From positions 1 through 38,826 of the forward strand of contig CALWKS010000005.1 in the NCBI GenBank assembly GCA_944381325.1: 38,826 nt of DNA, written 5' to 3'. The notes beneath the pieces were generated by a model. That model had not been told where the DNA came from. It saw only the letters and a program-made list of their open reading frames with translations, and did not search any database. A program made the translations under genes and the position numbers. The stretch comes from an uncultured Christensenellaceae bacterium. Its GTDB lineage: Bacteria > Bacillota > Clostridia > Christensenellales > UBA3700. Shown piece after piece: positions 26,932-35,239 of the stretch (position 1 is the first letter of the stretch; each line of letters opens with the position of its first letter).

Positions 26932-27960
26932 ATGAAGAAAAAAACTGTGATTACCATATCCGTTTCAGTGGCAGTAGTCGTAGTTGTCGCTGCGGCGATC
27001 CTGCTGGGGATATTCGTTCCCGTAAACGGAAAGATGAACGACACCGAGTATTGGTCTGAATACGATGAATTCAAAATCGAAGATATTCCTACCATAGAGG
27101 TCGGGGATGACGGATTTACTATTCTTCAGCTTACCGATCTTCATTATCATCTGCCGCATATGACGGGGCAGACTGACGACATCGTCGAAAAGCTGATAGA
27201 AGAAAACGATCCTGACTTTATCGTGCTGACAGGAGACACGGTATACGGCCCCACAAACGTTATGTACTCAAAGCATATCGCAAAACTTCTAGACAGTTTT
27301 AAAATTCCGTGGGCAATAGTTTACGGCAATCACGACGACGAAGGAAAAGCAGATAAGTACTGGATGGGAAACGTTTACGAAAATTCAGAGTACAGCGTTT
27401 ACAAGAACGGTCCCTGCAATATCGGCGGCACGGGAAATTATGCGGTCAATCTGACAAAGAACGGACAGCCGTTTTACAGCCTTATAATGATGGACAGCAA
27501 CAGAGAAACGCACTACAACGGCAACAAAGAATACGGCTCTTTCACTCCGTCTCAGGTATCGTGGTACGGCTGGCTTCAGCAGGGACTCGTGGATAACGGC
27601 TACGATAAGTCCATGATGTTTTTCCACATTCCTTTCCCTGAATTCCAGGACGCATATGACTATTGGGAGCAGAGCGGATTCGATCCTTCGATAGGCAGCG
27701 GAAATAAGAACGAGGATGTATGCAGCGCTACCTACAATCCCGGAATGTTCAATAAAATTCTTGAGAAAGGCGCAACCACGCACGTCTTTGTCGGTCATGA
27801 CCATGTAAACGATTTTACGGTAAATTATCAGGGCGTAACTCTTTCTTACGGCGTCAAGTCGTCAAGACAGTTCTATTATCAGGAAGAACTTCTCGGCGGT
27901 ACGGTAATTAAAATTTCTCCCGATGCAGAAGTGACGATTGAAAGAAAATACCTTAACTGA
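26932..27960 (+). CDS. Membrane-anchored calcineurin-like metallophosphoesterase (3 of 3)
   Basis: This 342-residue protein has an N-terminal anchor rich in valine and alanine (about residues 5-28) and an external phosphoesterase domain. Motifs are complete: D69-x-H71 (LTDLHYH), LTGDTV, YGNHDDEG, FFHIPFPEF and VGHDHVND. It closely follows the first paralogue (11292) around IPWA-GNHDDEG-ADK and GNYAV-MMDS, so these two are closer to each other than to the one at 25828. The start at 26932 is chosen because GAGAGGTG lies before it; a GTG at 26923 in the same frame is part of that site. It is the last gene of the sixteen-gene run and is followed by an intrinsic terminator. Confidence 0.87.
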   Translation: MKKKTVITISVSVAVVVVVAAAILLGIFVPVNGKMNDTEYWSEYDEFKIEDIPTIEVGDDGFTILQLTDLHYHLPHMTGQTDDIVEKLIEENDPDFIVLTGDTVYGPTNVMYSKHIAKLLDSFKIPWAIVYGNHDDEGKADKYWMGNVYENSEYSVYKNGPCNIGGTGNYAVNLTKNGQPFYSLIMMDSNRETHYNGNKEYGSFTPSQVSWYGWLQQGLVDNGYDKSMMFFHIPFPEFQDAYDYWEQSGFDPSIGSGNKNEDVCSATYNPGMFNKILEKGATTHVFVGHDHVNDFTVNYQGVTLSYGVKSSRQFYYQEELLGGTVIKISPDAEVTIERKYLN

Positions 27961-27983
27961 TAAATATTGTTATAAAACACAAG

Positions 27984-28011
27984 CGCGTCCGACATTGTCG
28001 GGCGCGTTTTT
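27984..28011 (+). terminator. Intrinsic terminator of the sixteen-gene run
   Basis: CGCGTCCGAC (27984-27993) pairs with GTCGGGCGCG (27997-28006), with one G-U pair and an ATT loop, and is followed directly by five T. This is a strong rho-independent terminator 24 bases after the last stop codon. Confidence 0.9.
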
Positions 28012-28111
28012 ATGAGCTTATTTATCAGTTCTTTAATATTTGCATTTATGCGTTTTAATAATGTATTTTTATTAAACAGGCAGACATTTAAATGAAGAAG
28101 AATAACTGTAT

Positions 28112-28154
28112 ACAAAAACAACACGCGCAATTAAATTTTTCTGACCGTGTTGTT
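28112..28154 (-). terminator. Probable terminator of the minus-strand run
   Basis: On the minus strand AACAACACG (28146-28154) pairs with CGTGTTGTT (28117-28125) across a 20-base AT-rich loop, followed by TTTTTG running into 28112. The large loop lowers confidence. The right arm lies in the repeat at 28136-28162. No gene is visible in 27961-28176 other than these terminators. Confidence 0.5.
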
Positions 28155-28162
28155 TAAATGGC
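28136..28162 (+). repeat. Copy 2 of the direct repeat flanking the LacI-glycosidase block
   Basis: The core CCGTGTTGTTTAAATGGC (28145-28162) matches 983-1000 at 17 of 18 positions, in the same orientation, and both are preceded by a T run. The repeat sits between the two convergent runs. Confidence 0.5.
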
Positions 28163-28176
28163 GTTAAAGTAAATTG

Positions 28177-29097
28177 TTAATCTGCGTATTTTCTTATACC
28201 CAGAATGTCTGCAGCTTCAAGAAGTCTCTTCACGTCGTCTGTGTCCTGCCTGCCGTTTATGTCGGGAGCGACGTTTACGACAAGCACGTTGTTTTGAGAA
28301 GTAAGCTGCTTGTATTTGTCTGCGATAAACTTTGCGCTGACAAGCGGGTCTGAGGAGTACTTGGGATCCCAGAACCAGTTGTTCATATTCCTTATACAGA
28401 TGGTAGCTTCGAAAGGCAGATAGTATAGCTCGCCTTTATGTTTATAAAGTTTGGGATCGTTTTCTGACGGGAAGTGAGGATCCCACAGCCTGAAATCTGA
28501 AGGAAAGTAGCGTATAGGCATACCTTTCTTATATTTTTCAGGTCTTAAACGGTTTAACGAACGTTTAGACCACGTGTAACCTATAGTTACGTTCACTGCG
28601 GTTGCGCAATCGGGCTGCAGGCTGTGTACCAGGTCGTAAAGACCTGCCACATTCCATTTTGAAGGACGTTTATCCCAGCCTCCGTCAAACCACAGTTCGA
28701 CGATCTCTCCGTATCTGCCGTCAAGAAGTTCTGTAAGTTGGCGGCACATATAGTCGTAGTATTTCGCGTCGTCTTTATAGCATTTTTCGTGTCTGTCCCA
28801 CAAAGAGTAATACAATCCCAGTTTTATCCCGTACTTTTTGCAGGCTTTTGCCACTTCAGTCACGACGTCGGTTTTGTTGGGAGAAAAGTTTACTGAATAA
28901 TCTGTCGTGTCCGTTTTCCACAGGCAAAAGCCGTCGTGATGCTTGGTTATCAGCATCACGTACTGCATACCTGCCATATATGCGTTTTTTATCCAGCCGT
29001 CGGCATCGATGCAAGACGGATTGTATCCTGAGATCGGCAATTTGCCGTCAGACCATTCTGTGTCGAAAAAAGTATTTATGCCGAAATGAATGAACAT
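28177..29097 (-). CDS. GH29 alpha-L-fucosidase, 5' end interrupted by an in-frame TAA
   Basis: The open frame from the ATG at 29097 encodes 306 residues of a GH29 barrel. It shows MFIHFGINTFFDTEW, KHHDGFCLW, GLYYSLWDRH, ELWFDGGWD with a predicted nucleophile at D138, and VNVAPDINGR near the end. That ATG falls inside the first conserved strand and has no ribosome binding site. Upstream in the same frame, the 16 codons directly before it read DKPNRCQQAQIDRKYG, as expected for a GH29 N-terminus. They are preceded by a TAA (29146-29148), five codons, and an ATG at 29164-29166 with an ideal AAAAAAGGAG. The intact gene would therefore be 28177-29166 with one nonsense codon. It is a recent pseudogene, a readthrough case or a sequence error. 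The product would be cytosolic. Confidence 0.8.
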   Translation of the reverse strand: MFIHFGINTFFDTEWSDGKLPISGYNPSCIDADGWIKNAYMAGMQYVMLITKHHDGFCLWKTDTTDYSVNFSPNKTDVVTEVAKACKKYGIKLGLYYSLWDRHEKCYKDDAKYYDYMCRQLTELLDGRYGEIVELWFDGGWDKRPSKWNVAGLYDLVHSLQPDCATAVNVTIGYTWSKRSLNRLRPEKYKKGMPIRYFPSDFRLWDPHFPSENDPKLYKHKGELYYLPFEATICIRNMNNWFWDPKYSSDPLVSAKFIADKYKQLTSQNNVLVVNVAPDINGRQDTDDVKRLLEAADILGIRKYAD

Positions 29098-29140
29098 TCC
29101 GTATTTTCTGTCGATCTGCGCTTGCTGACAGCGGTTGGGT

Positions 29141-30316
29141 TTATCTTACGGCGTCAGGGTTATCATAAAAATCTCCTTTTTTATTGGTGATAAAATCGAT
29201 GATATTATACAGCGTTTTTGCGCCGAAGGCTATGGCGATCGGGATAAAAAGATTGCTTTGCACAAGGTAAACAATTCTGTTTGCCGAGAAAGTCATAATC
29301 TCTGAAAGCTCGTGGATAACGTAATATGATACGATCGCGCCGACAAACATAGCGACTGCTGAAACGAGAGAGCTCCAGGGCATGACGGTGCGTCCGTTAT
29401 ATCTTGAAGAACCTGCCGCGAAGCCTATGCTTGCGCATGTAATAAGGATAAGCACGAAAGGTCTGAAGACGATCGAAAGACAGCTGAGTATAAGCGCCGC
29501 CGCAGAAGGTAGTGCCGCCGCTTTGAAGCGCGTGCCTTTTGCAAGAGCGTAGCCGCCCATAATAACGAGTATGCAGATAAAGTATGCACCAAAGCCGTAT
29601 CCTTCAGTCTCTTTGAGATAACCGCACAGGGTAAGCGAAGCCACGGTAAGAGAGAATACTGAAAAGAGTCTGTCTGCCGCTTCGGCGGCAACGCTTGCCG
29701 GGACGACAGGCGCGATGTAAGGCGCAAGAGGTTCTTCGTTCAGGAATTCTCCCGTAATTCCCGTTGCAAACAAAATCACGGTTATGAACGCAAAGCTCAT
29801 AGTATAAAGCTTTTCTTCTACGGCGAGGAAAGACAGCATGACCGCTGCAAGAACGCCTGCCGCGACAGCTTTGAAGTGTTTTTCGCTTTCAAGAAGAGGA
29901 AGCGCCATGCCTATGAACAAACCGCTTACGCCCGTTGCTATTGCGGAAATTCTGGATAAAGTCATGATAACGTGACTTATACGCATATCGGGTGCGAGGA
30001 TCTGAAGCATATCTACGTCGAAAAAGGTTATGAAAACGCATATCGCTCCCGTCAATGTTATCAGCACTGAAGGGCAGCGCTTGCCTTTAACTCGCAAAAC
30101 CGTTCCGACGATCGCACCGACAACAGCAGTGAGTGCAAATAGAAGAGAGACAAAGTCGTTTCTGAGGAGAGGAAGATCACCGATTTTTATCAGCGGAGTT
30201 TCCGTGGTTATCGTATCAAAACAGAAAGAGTTGTATGAAAGCAGAATAAAAAACGTAAACAGAAAGACAGAGAATACGTTGAAGTTGATTCTGTTGTCAG
30301 CTATAAATTTTTTCAT
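29141..30316 (-). CDS. Twelve-TM membrane protein, MFS-like topology, family not recognised
   Basis: This 391-residue protein has about twelve hydrophobic segments in two groups of six. A more polar stretch of about 25 residues (around EEPLAPYIAPVVPAS) separates them, which is the layout of a major facilitator-type carrier. I see no family signature that fixes a substrate. GGAGG precedes the start, and the start overlaps the stop of the discoidin-GH18 gene (ATGA), so the two are translationally coupled. Its 3' end overlaps the start region of the GH29 gene. A second sugar carrier for products of the surface enzymes is a reasonable guess from context only; a membrane enzyme or export component is also possible. 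Confidence 0.7.
   Translation of the reverse strand: MKKFIADNRINFNVFSVFLFTFFILLSYNSFCFDTITTETPLIKIGDLPLLRNDFVSLLFALTAVVGAIVGTVLRVKGKRCPSVLITLTGAICVFITFFDVDMLQILAPDMRISHVIMTLSRISAIATGVSGLFIGMALPLLESEKHFKAVAAGVLAAVMLSFLAVEEKLYTMSFAFITVILFATGITGEFLNEEPLAPYIAPVVPASVAAEAADRLFSVFSLTVASLTLCGYLKETEGYGFGAYFICILVIMGGYALAKGTRFKAAALPSAAALILSCLSIVFRPFVLILITCASIGFAAGSSRYNGRTVMPWSSLVSAVAMFVGAIVSYYVIHELSEIMTFSANRIVYLVQSNLFIPIAIAFGAKTLYNIIDFITNKKGDFYDNPDAVR
29146..29180 (-). other. Ribosome binding site, start codon and premature stop of the interrupted GH29 gene
   Basis: On the minus strand AAAAAAGGAGATTTTTATG gives a strong ribosome binding site and an ATG at 29164-29166. The frame reads M-I-T-L-T-P and then TAA at 29146-29148, in the frame of the GH29 domain. 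The site lies inside the 3' end of the upstream membrane-protein gene, as for a coupled gene. Confidence 0.8.
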
Positions 30317-31842
30317 TGTGCGTTACCTCCGTAAATATTCAGAGCTGTTTCGACAGCGCGCCACAGGGAGAATTCGCTTTCGAATTTAACGTCGGCTGTC
30401 GTATGCCATACCATAATTCCGCCCATGCCGCTTAAAAGCGCATAAGCCGTTTTGTCGCGTACCATTGCGGGGCTGTTAAAGTATACGGGAGTGGGGATGC
30501 CGTAATTGTAACCGTCGCAGTAATAGATATTCTGGTAATAGTCGTATTCGGCAAAGCCGGAATATCCGTACTGCTCCATAAGCGCGTGTATCTGCGTGCC
30601 GTAGAAGGGGATACCGAGATTTATCTTGTCTCTGCTTATTCCTATGCTTTCGTAATATACAGAAGCTTGAGGACCGCAACCCCAGAAACTGCTGTGATAA
30701 CCGTCCTGGTCCGCGATATCATATGTCATAACGTTGACAAAGTCGAGGCTGTCCTTGGCTTCTTTAGAATAATTTATATCGCGCGTGCCGAAAGCGCAGG
30801 ACAGCAAAGCGTTTTCCTTTACGTTCATTTCATTGAGCATGCGCTCTTTAAGGCGTATAAGAAAAGCGTCAAAGACCTGATAGTCATAATCGGATACGGG
30901 GAATTCGTAATCGATGTCTATTCCGTCGAATCCGAATTTGTTGGCATAATTAATTAGGTTTGTGATAAATGTTTCTCTGTTGTCGTCCATTGCGGGATTG
31001 TTGCGCGGAGCACCGGTATTCGTGCCGAAGACCATAGAGATTTTTACGTCGGGAGAGCATACTTCGCGCATACATTCCATAACAAGCGCAAGCGCGTCTT
31101 CTTTGGCTTTCAGCGCTTCTTCGTTGAGAGTGCCGTCGCCGAGGAAGACGTTGCCCTGAGCGTCAAAGTTGATGCCGCAGTAGAAGAAAATGTGGGTGAG
31201 CATAGACAGCTTGTATTCAGACATATTTTCAAGAACGGCGGCTTTGCGTTCTTCAGGAGTTTTTGTTGCGTCTTCGGCTTCGGCAAGCCAGTTGTTTGCC
31301 ACATAACCCGCAACTCTGAAATCGGGAGAATCGCGGGAAGGCTCGTTATAGACTTCTATTTCTTTTATTGAAGGGATCTCGTCGGATTGTAGGATTTCCA
31401 GTTTAAGATAGCGCGCAGTGGTTGGATCTACTGAGCAGAATCTGTGATATTCTATCTTGTCTGAAGCGAAAATTTTGCTGAAATTTTCTCCGTCCGAGGA
31501 CGCGTAAAGGGCAAAAGATTTAACGTTCAGACCTTCTTCTTTTATTATTACGCTGTTGAAACTGACCTCTTTGCCCATATCGACGGTGAGGAAATATCCG
31601 TCCCTTCTGTCCGCAATGCGTACGGTGGAACTTTTTCCGTCAGTTACGCTTTTTATCGAAGAGCCGTCGTTGTCGGTTGCTTTTGCTCCCAGCGCTAAAT
31701 TGTCTGACGACATATAATCGCTTGAAGCCAGCAGTTTTTTGTCAACGCGTGATGCTGAACACACAAGCGCAAGCACCAACACCGCGATAAGGACGGTGAA
31801 GGTAACGATTACCGATGGTTTGAACAGTTTTTTGATTTTCAT
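30313..31842 (-). CDS. Membrane-anchored discoidin (F5/8C, CBM32-like) plus GH18 protein
   Basis: This 509-residue protein has an N-terminal hydrophobic anchor (about 10-30). A F5/8-type C or CBM32-like domain follows (about 45-168; NLALGAKATDNDG at its start, ARYLKLEIL and IKEIEVYN at its end). The rest is a GH18 barrel with the catalytic D306-G-I-D309-I-D311-Y-E313 motif. NVMTYDIADQDG and GGIMVWHTTAD are further GH18 strands. All catalytic carboxylates are present. GH18 enzymes with this layout are chitinases or endo-beta-N-acetylglucosaminidases; near host-glycan enzymes the latter is more likely, but that is inference. It is exported and anchored. AAGGAG precedes the start, 17 bases after the GH98-like gene. 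Confidence 0.85.
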   Translation of the reverse strand: MKIKKLFKPSVIVTFTVLIAVLVLALVCSASRVDKKLLASSDYMSSDNLALGAKATDNDGSSIKSVTDGKSSTVRIADRRDGYFLTVDMGKEVSFNSVIIKEEGLNVKSFALYASSDGENFSKIFASDKIEYHRFCSVDPTTARYLKLEILQSDEIPSIKEIEVYNEPSRDSPDFRVAGYVANNWLAEAEDATKTPEERKAAVLENMSEYKLSMLTHIFFYCGINFDAQGNVFLGDGTLNEEALKAKEDALALVMECMREVCSPDVKISMVFGTNTGAPRNNPAMDDNRETFITNLINYANKFGFDGIDIDYEFPVSDYDYQVFDAFLIRLKERMLNEMNVKENALLSCAFGTRDINYSKEAKDSLDFVNVMTYDIADQDGYHSSFWGCGPQASVYYESIGISRDKINLGIPFYGTQIHALMEQYGYSGFAEYDYYQNIYYCDGYNYGIPTPVYFNSPAMVRDKTAYALLSGMGGIMVWHTTADVKFESEFSLWRAVETALNIYGGNAQ

Positions 31843-31859
31843 AACTTTCTCCTTGATTG

Positions 31860-34208
31860 TCAGAAATTGATGTATTCGGCTATTTCCTGCGTTTTGGTTT
31901 TGTACAGGGATAAGTTATATTCTTTTCTTTGTTTCCAGAAATAAGTTTTGAGAGTGTTTTCTTTATAATTGTAATATTCAGTCGGAGAGAGAACTGCGCG
32001 CAGAAGTCTGTCGTAAGATGTTCCGTGCTGAGAAAGCGTTCCGTCACCCAGTACTTCTCTGAGTTTTTCCGCTGCGGCTGAAACGTCTACCAGCGGTATG
32101 TTTTCAAGAAAATCAATCGCTTCTTCAACTCGCTTTGAGGGTACTGCGTGGGTGGAAAGAGCGTATTGAAGAAGAGAATATTCACGCCTGAATGCGGCAA
32201 AGGACGTCTCAGAGTATTTATCGGGAGTGCTCAGTACTTCTTTTTTCTCTTCAAGCAGTTTTTCTGCTTTAGCGTAGTCTGCTTCGTAAGTCTGTAAAGG
32301 CGCGTTGTTTACCTGAGGTTTGCTTTCTTTTGCGTTTTCAGTGCCTGATATCGTATTGAGATTGAAAAGCACAAGTCCGTTATGAGAGAGCGTAAGAGTA
32401 TAAAGTCCGTTTTCGTACTTTTCGCTGAAGCTGAACGAATTGTGATGATCGCCGTTTTCGTAGGGTGCCGTTATCCATTCGATCTGAGGCTTTTCAGAGG
32501 TCCTGACCGTTATTACAGTCGTTCTCATTTCAGAAGAATCGGCTTTTACGCGGTTGGTAACGGGATCGACCGTGATCCATTCCGTAAGAGCGTCCTGAGG
32601 CGTTTCGCTTCCGTCGAGCGCTGAAACCATATCGTATTTGTTCAGTCTAAAATTATTTATCTGAAAATAGATTTTGTCGGTGTATTGCCTGAAATAAGCA
32701 TAGGTGTGCTCTGTGGCGCTTACGCCTATCTGAGAAGCGTTGCTGTAGTTCAGAGAAGTAGCCAAAGCAGATTTTACGCACCTTTTGTTTTCTGCGTTGT
32801 TGATATATAAAAATCCGTCGCCGCTTTTCGTCATATACGTATTTCCGTAAGCAGACGTGTTGAGGTAAGCCGCCGTATTTTCATCATCGGGTTTTTCTCT
32901 GAGAAGAGCTACGTTATGAGTGTCGAAAAGCTCTTTTTCTTCTGCGCGCAGATTTGCAGGCAGAAGAGGTATAATGTTGTATTCAGGCGTGCAGGGATAA
33001 AGATTGGATTCTTTGAGATTATAATTTATCGCCTTGTAGTTTTCAGCGCCGACTATGGCAAACTTTTCGCTTTCAAGCAGTTCTTCTCTGGACGGTATGT
33101 AAAAATCGCCCGAGAGGATCGAACGCAGAAAAGGAATCGTGGCAAATCTGAAAGTCGCGGTTTGTTTTCCTCCTACTGATACAGAGTAGAATTCAGCCTC
33201 GTTCTTAAAGCAGAAACCGCCGTTTGCCGCTACCATTGCAAGACTCATGACCTGCATATTTTCAGGGTAGTAGTAAATGCGTTCCCATTCGTTGTCTATA
33301 TTGTTCCTGCCTTCGCCGAACAGCACTTTTTTGCCGTCTACCTGCCAGTGCCACCAGTCCGTAGCGACTCCCCAGCCGCCGATAAGTCCTGCCATATACA
33401 GACCTTTCATTACAGAATAAGAGGACGGATCTCCGTAAGATTCTTTATTCTGCATAAAGATATGTTCGCTGCATTCTTTCATAGTGGAGTAGAGATATTC
33501 GTTTTCTTCTATCCAGTCTGAGAAAGTGCCGTTTGTGCCGAAAAGGTTTGTATCGGTGAAGAATAGAAACTCGCCGTGCTTTGCCATGAGCCTTATTGCG
33601 TCGTTGACGTACCAGGCAAGATCGCCGTCCATTTGTCCGCGCCATTCTTCGCCGTTGTAGAGTTCTGCGGTGGAAAGACCGTAAAAGTATTCGCGGCTGC
33701 AAAATTCGTTTTCTATCCATTTAAGCGGCATCAGCCATTCGAAATGAGTTTCTCCGTTTACAAGCTGTATCGCGTAGGGAATAGCAGACTCGTCGCATTT
33801 ATCCGCGAGACGCACCAGAGACGTCGGGTCTCCGCCGGGGGCGAAAACGTTGCCTTTGATGAGCATTATCACGGTAATTTCTTTTATATCGTCAGGGATC
33901 TGAGACCACAGCTCTTCGATGCCGTTTTCGTCGCCGTAATAAGTGACGATATGCAAAGGCTTTTCAGCAGAGATCTCTCGTTTTAATTCTTGTGTAACAG
34001 GTGTGAAATCCACGCTTTCGAGGCGTAGAGAAAGCAGTTCTCTCTGGAGATCTGACAAAGCGACGGGATTTTTCTCCCGCGAGGCGTAAATGCCGCAGAG
34101 TACGGCAAAAACAGTAAGAGAAAGAAGTATTAAGACGGTAATCACGATAAGCGTGATCTTTGCCGCCTTACCGCGCTTATGCGCAGAAGCCGTGCTGTTG
34201 TTTTTCAT
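31860..34208 (-). CDS. Membrane-anchored GH98-like endo-beta-galactosidase (putative)
   Basis: This 782-residue protein has an N-terminal anchor (about 17-40) and then a barrel-like domain. It includes YAIQLVNGETHFEWLMP, FYGLSTAELYNGEEW with candidate acid E182, FLFFTDTNLFG, and GWGVATDWWHW with candidate base D284. A large beta-rich region (about 420-640) and a helical tail follow. The order and the Glu-to-Asp spacing of 102 are compatible with GH98, whose pneumococcal members, as I recall, use a Glu/Asp pair about 93 residues apart to release blood-group A/B oligosaccharides. I cannot exclude another barrel family. It is exported but anchored, and sits second in the repressor-controlled minus-strand run. 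AAGGGG precedes the start. Confidence 0.55.
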   Translation of the reverse strand: MKNNSTASAHKRGKAAKITLIVITVLILLSLTVFAVLCGIYASREKNPVALSDLQRELLSLRLESVDFTPVTQELKREISAEKPLHIVTYYGDENGIEELWSQIPDDIKEITVIMLIKGNVFAPGGDPTSLVRLADKCDESAIPYAIQLVNGETHFEWLMPLKWIENEFCSREYFYGLSTAELYNGEEWRGQMDGDLAWYVNDAIRLMAKHGEFLFFTDTNLFGTNGTFSDWIEENEYLYSTMKECSEHIFMQNKESYGDPSSYSVMKGLYMAGLIGGWGVATDWWHWQVDGKKVLFGEGRNNIDNEWERIYYYPENMQVMSLAMVAANGGFCFKNEAEFYSVSVGGKQTATFRFATIPFLRSILSGDFYIPSREELLESEKFAIVGAENYKAINYNLKESNLYPCTPEYNIIPLLPANLRAEEKELFDTHNVALLREKPDDENTAAYLNTSAYGNTYMTKSGDGFLYINNAENKRCVKSALATSLNYSNASQIGVSATEHTYAYFRQYTDKIYFQINNFRLNKYDMVSALDGSETPQDALTEWITVDPVTNRVKADSSEMRTTVITVRTSEKPQIEWITAPYENGDHHNSFSFSEKYENGLYTLTLSHNGLVLFNLNTISGTENAKESKPQVNNAPLQTYEADYAKAEKLLEEKKEVLSTPDKYSETSFAAFRREYSLLQYALSTHAVPSKRVEEAIDFLENIPLVDVSAAAEKLREVLGDGTLSQHGTSYDRLLRAVLSPTEYYNYKENTLKTYFWKQRKEYNLSLYKTKTQEIAEYINF

Positions 34209-34318
34209 ATTTCCCCTTATCCTTGTTTGCTTTGCGTTTGCGCGCTCGGCGATTTTCTAATCAAAACTTTCTCCCGTCCTGAGCTGCAACGCTCAAGGCG
34301 GAAGAAAATACTTAAAAT
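34209..34318 (-). other. Intergenic spacer in the minus-strand run
   Basis: This 110-base gap holds the ribosome binding site of the GH98-like gene and a short hairpin (on the minus strand CTTGAGC, GTTGCA loop, GCTCAGG). There is no T tract and no clear promoter. It may be an mRNA processing or stability element, and I see no gene. Confidence 0.4.
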
Positions 34319-35173
34319 TTAAGACTGTTTTTCAAGACTCAGTCTGACAACGTGGGTCAGGATCTGACCGGGTTTGATCGTTGTCAGAGGAGAGAGAGTT
34401 TCGATCTCAAGCATCTTGTCGCAGGTATAGCACTCGAGATTGCACGAATAATCTGCGAAGTCGCCTTCTTTGACGTCAAAATCCAGTTTGAACTGCATGC
34501 CTTTGATGTTTACGGCAACTGCTTTCTGAATAAAAGTACCCAGCTTGAAAGCTTTTTTGATCTCAACATTCTGCTTTACTCTGAGTTCGGAGTCGGTGAG
34601 CGTGAATCTTTCGTCCTTTATGTCCGTGTAGCTCCACAGTACGAGGTTGCGGTTGGGGAGAAGCCCTGTGTCTTCCTCTGACAGAGGTATTACGGCTTCA
34701 GCGCCTTTATCCATAACGGACAACGTCCATATAGCTACAGGGGGAGTGTTTTTGTCAGATACGTTTTGCATGCTGTGAGTAACGGTTGCATTGCCGTCTT
34801 CGTGCATTTCTACAGACATAACTTTCTTCAGTCCCGTAGTGGATTCTGCTTCAGAAATAAAGTCCACAACGTTGCCGCGTTCAACAACTTCTACGGGTGC
34901 GTTGTCAGGGTAGTATGTATCTTCGTATTCAGGGCTTTTCCACAGACGGTGACCGCCGTAGATGTGCCATATCCCTTTGCCTTTCAGATTTTCTCTGATA
35001 AAATCGCTGTCTCTGTTTATTGAATCCTGAGAATCTTCAAAGAAAATATTTTCGCCGCCTTCGTAGCCGTAAAAAATAATTCTGGGACCTACGTCTACAG
35101 TGACCAGCATTTTTTTGCCGCCTTTGCTCAGAACGGCGCATTTTCCGAATTTTTTATAATTTTCGAAAACCAT
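34319..35173 (-). CDS. Galactose-mutarotase-like protein (DUF4380-type)
   Basis: This 284-residue cytosolic protein has a beta-rich supersandwich pattern and the block HIYGGHRLWKSPE, which is typical of DUF4380-type mutarotase-like proteins. Other features are LVTVDVGPRIIFYGYEGGEN near the start and IWTLSVMDKGAEAVIPLS in the middle. GGAGGAATTT precedes the ATG. It is the first gene of the minus-strand run, directly behind the repressor-controlled promoter. It may bind or epimerise a sugar released by the enzymes encoded downstream; no reaction is established that I know of. It is unrelated in detail to the DUF5107 protein at 12332 but probably shares its fold. Confidence 0.78.
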   Translation of the reverse strand: MVFENYKKFGKCAVLSKGGKKMLVTVDVGPRIIFYGYEGGENIFFEDSQDSINRDSDFIRENLKGKGIWHIYGGHRLWKSPEYEDTYYPDNAPVEVVERGNVVDFISEAESTTGLKKVMSVEMHEDGNATVTHSMQNVSDKNTPPVAIWTLSVMDKGAEAVIPLSEEDTGLLPNRNLVLWSYTDIKDERFTLTDSELRVKQNVEIKKAFKLGTFIQKAVAVNIKGMQFKLDFDVKEGDFADYSCNLECYTCDKMLEIETLSPLTTIKPGQILTHVVRLSLEKQS

Positions 35174-35239
35174 AAATTCCTCCGTAGTTTATTGCATATT
35201 TAAACGAAAAGCAGACGTTTTGCGATTTCAGCAATTAGT

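Noticed and set aside
35195..35235. A fourth operator in the leader of the minus-strand run (ACGAAAAGCAGACGTTTTGCG)
   Set aside because: Its half-sites have the wrong spacing and do not match the CGAAACG core shared by the other three.
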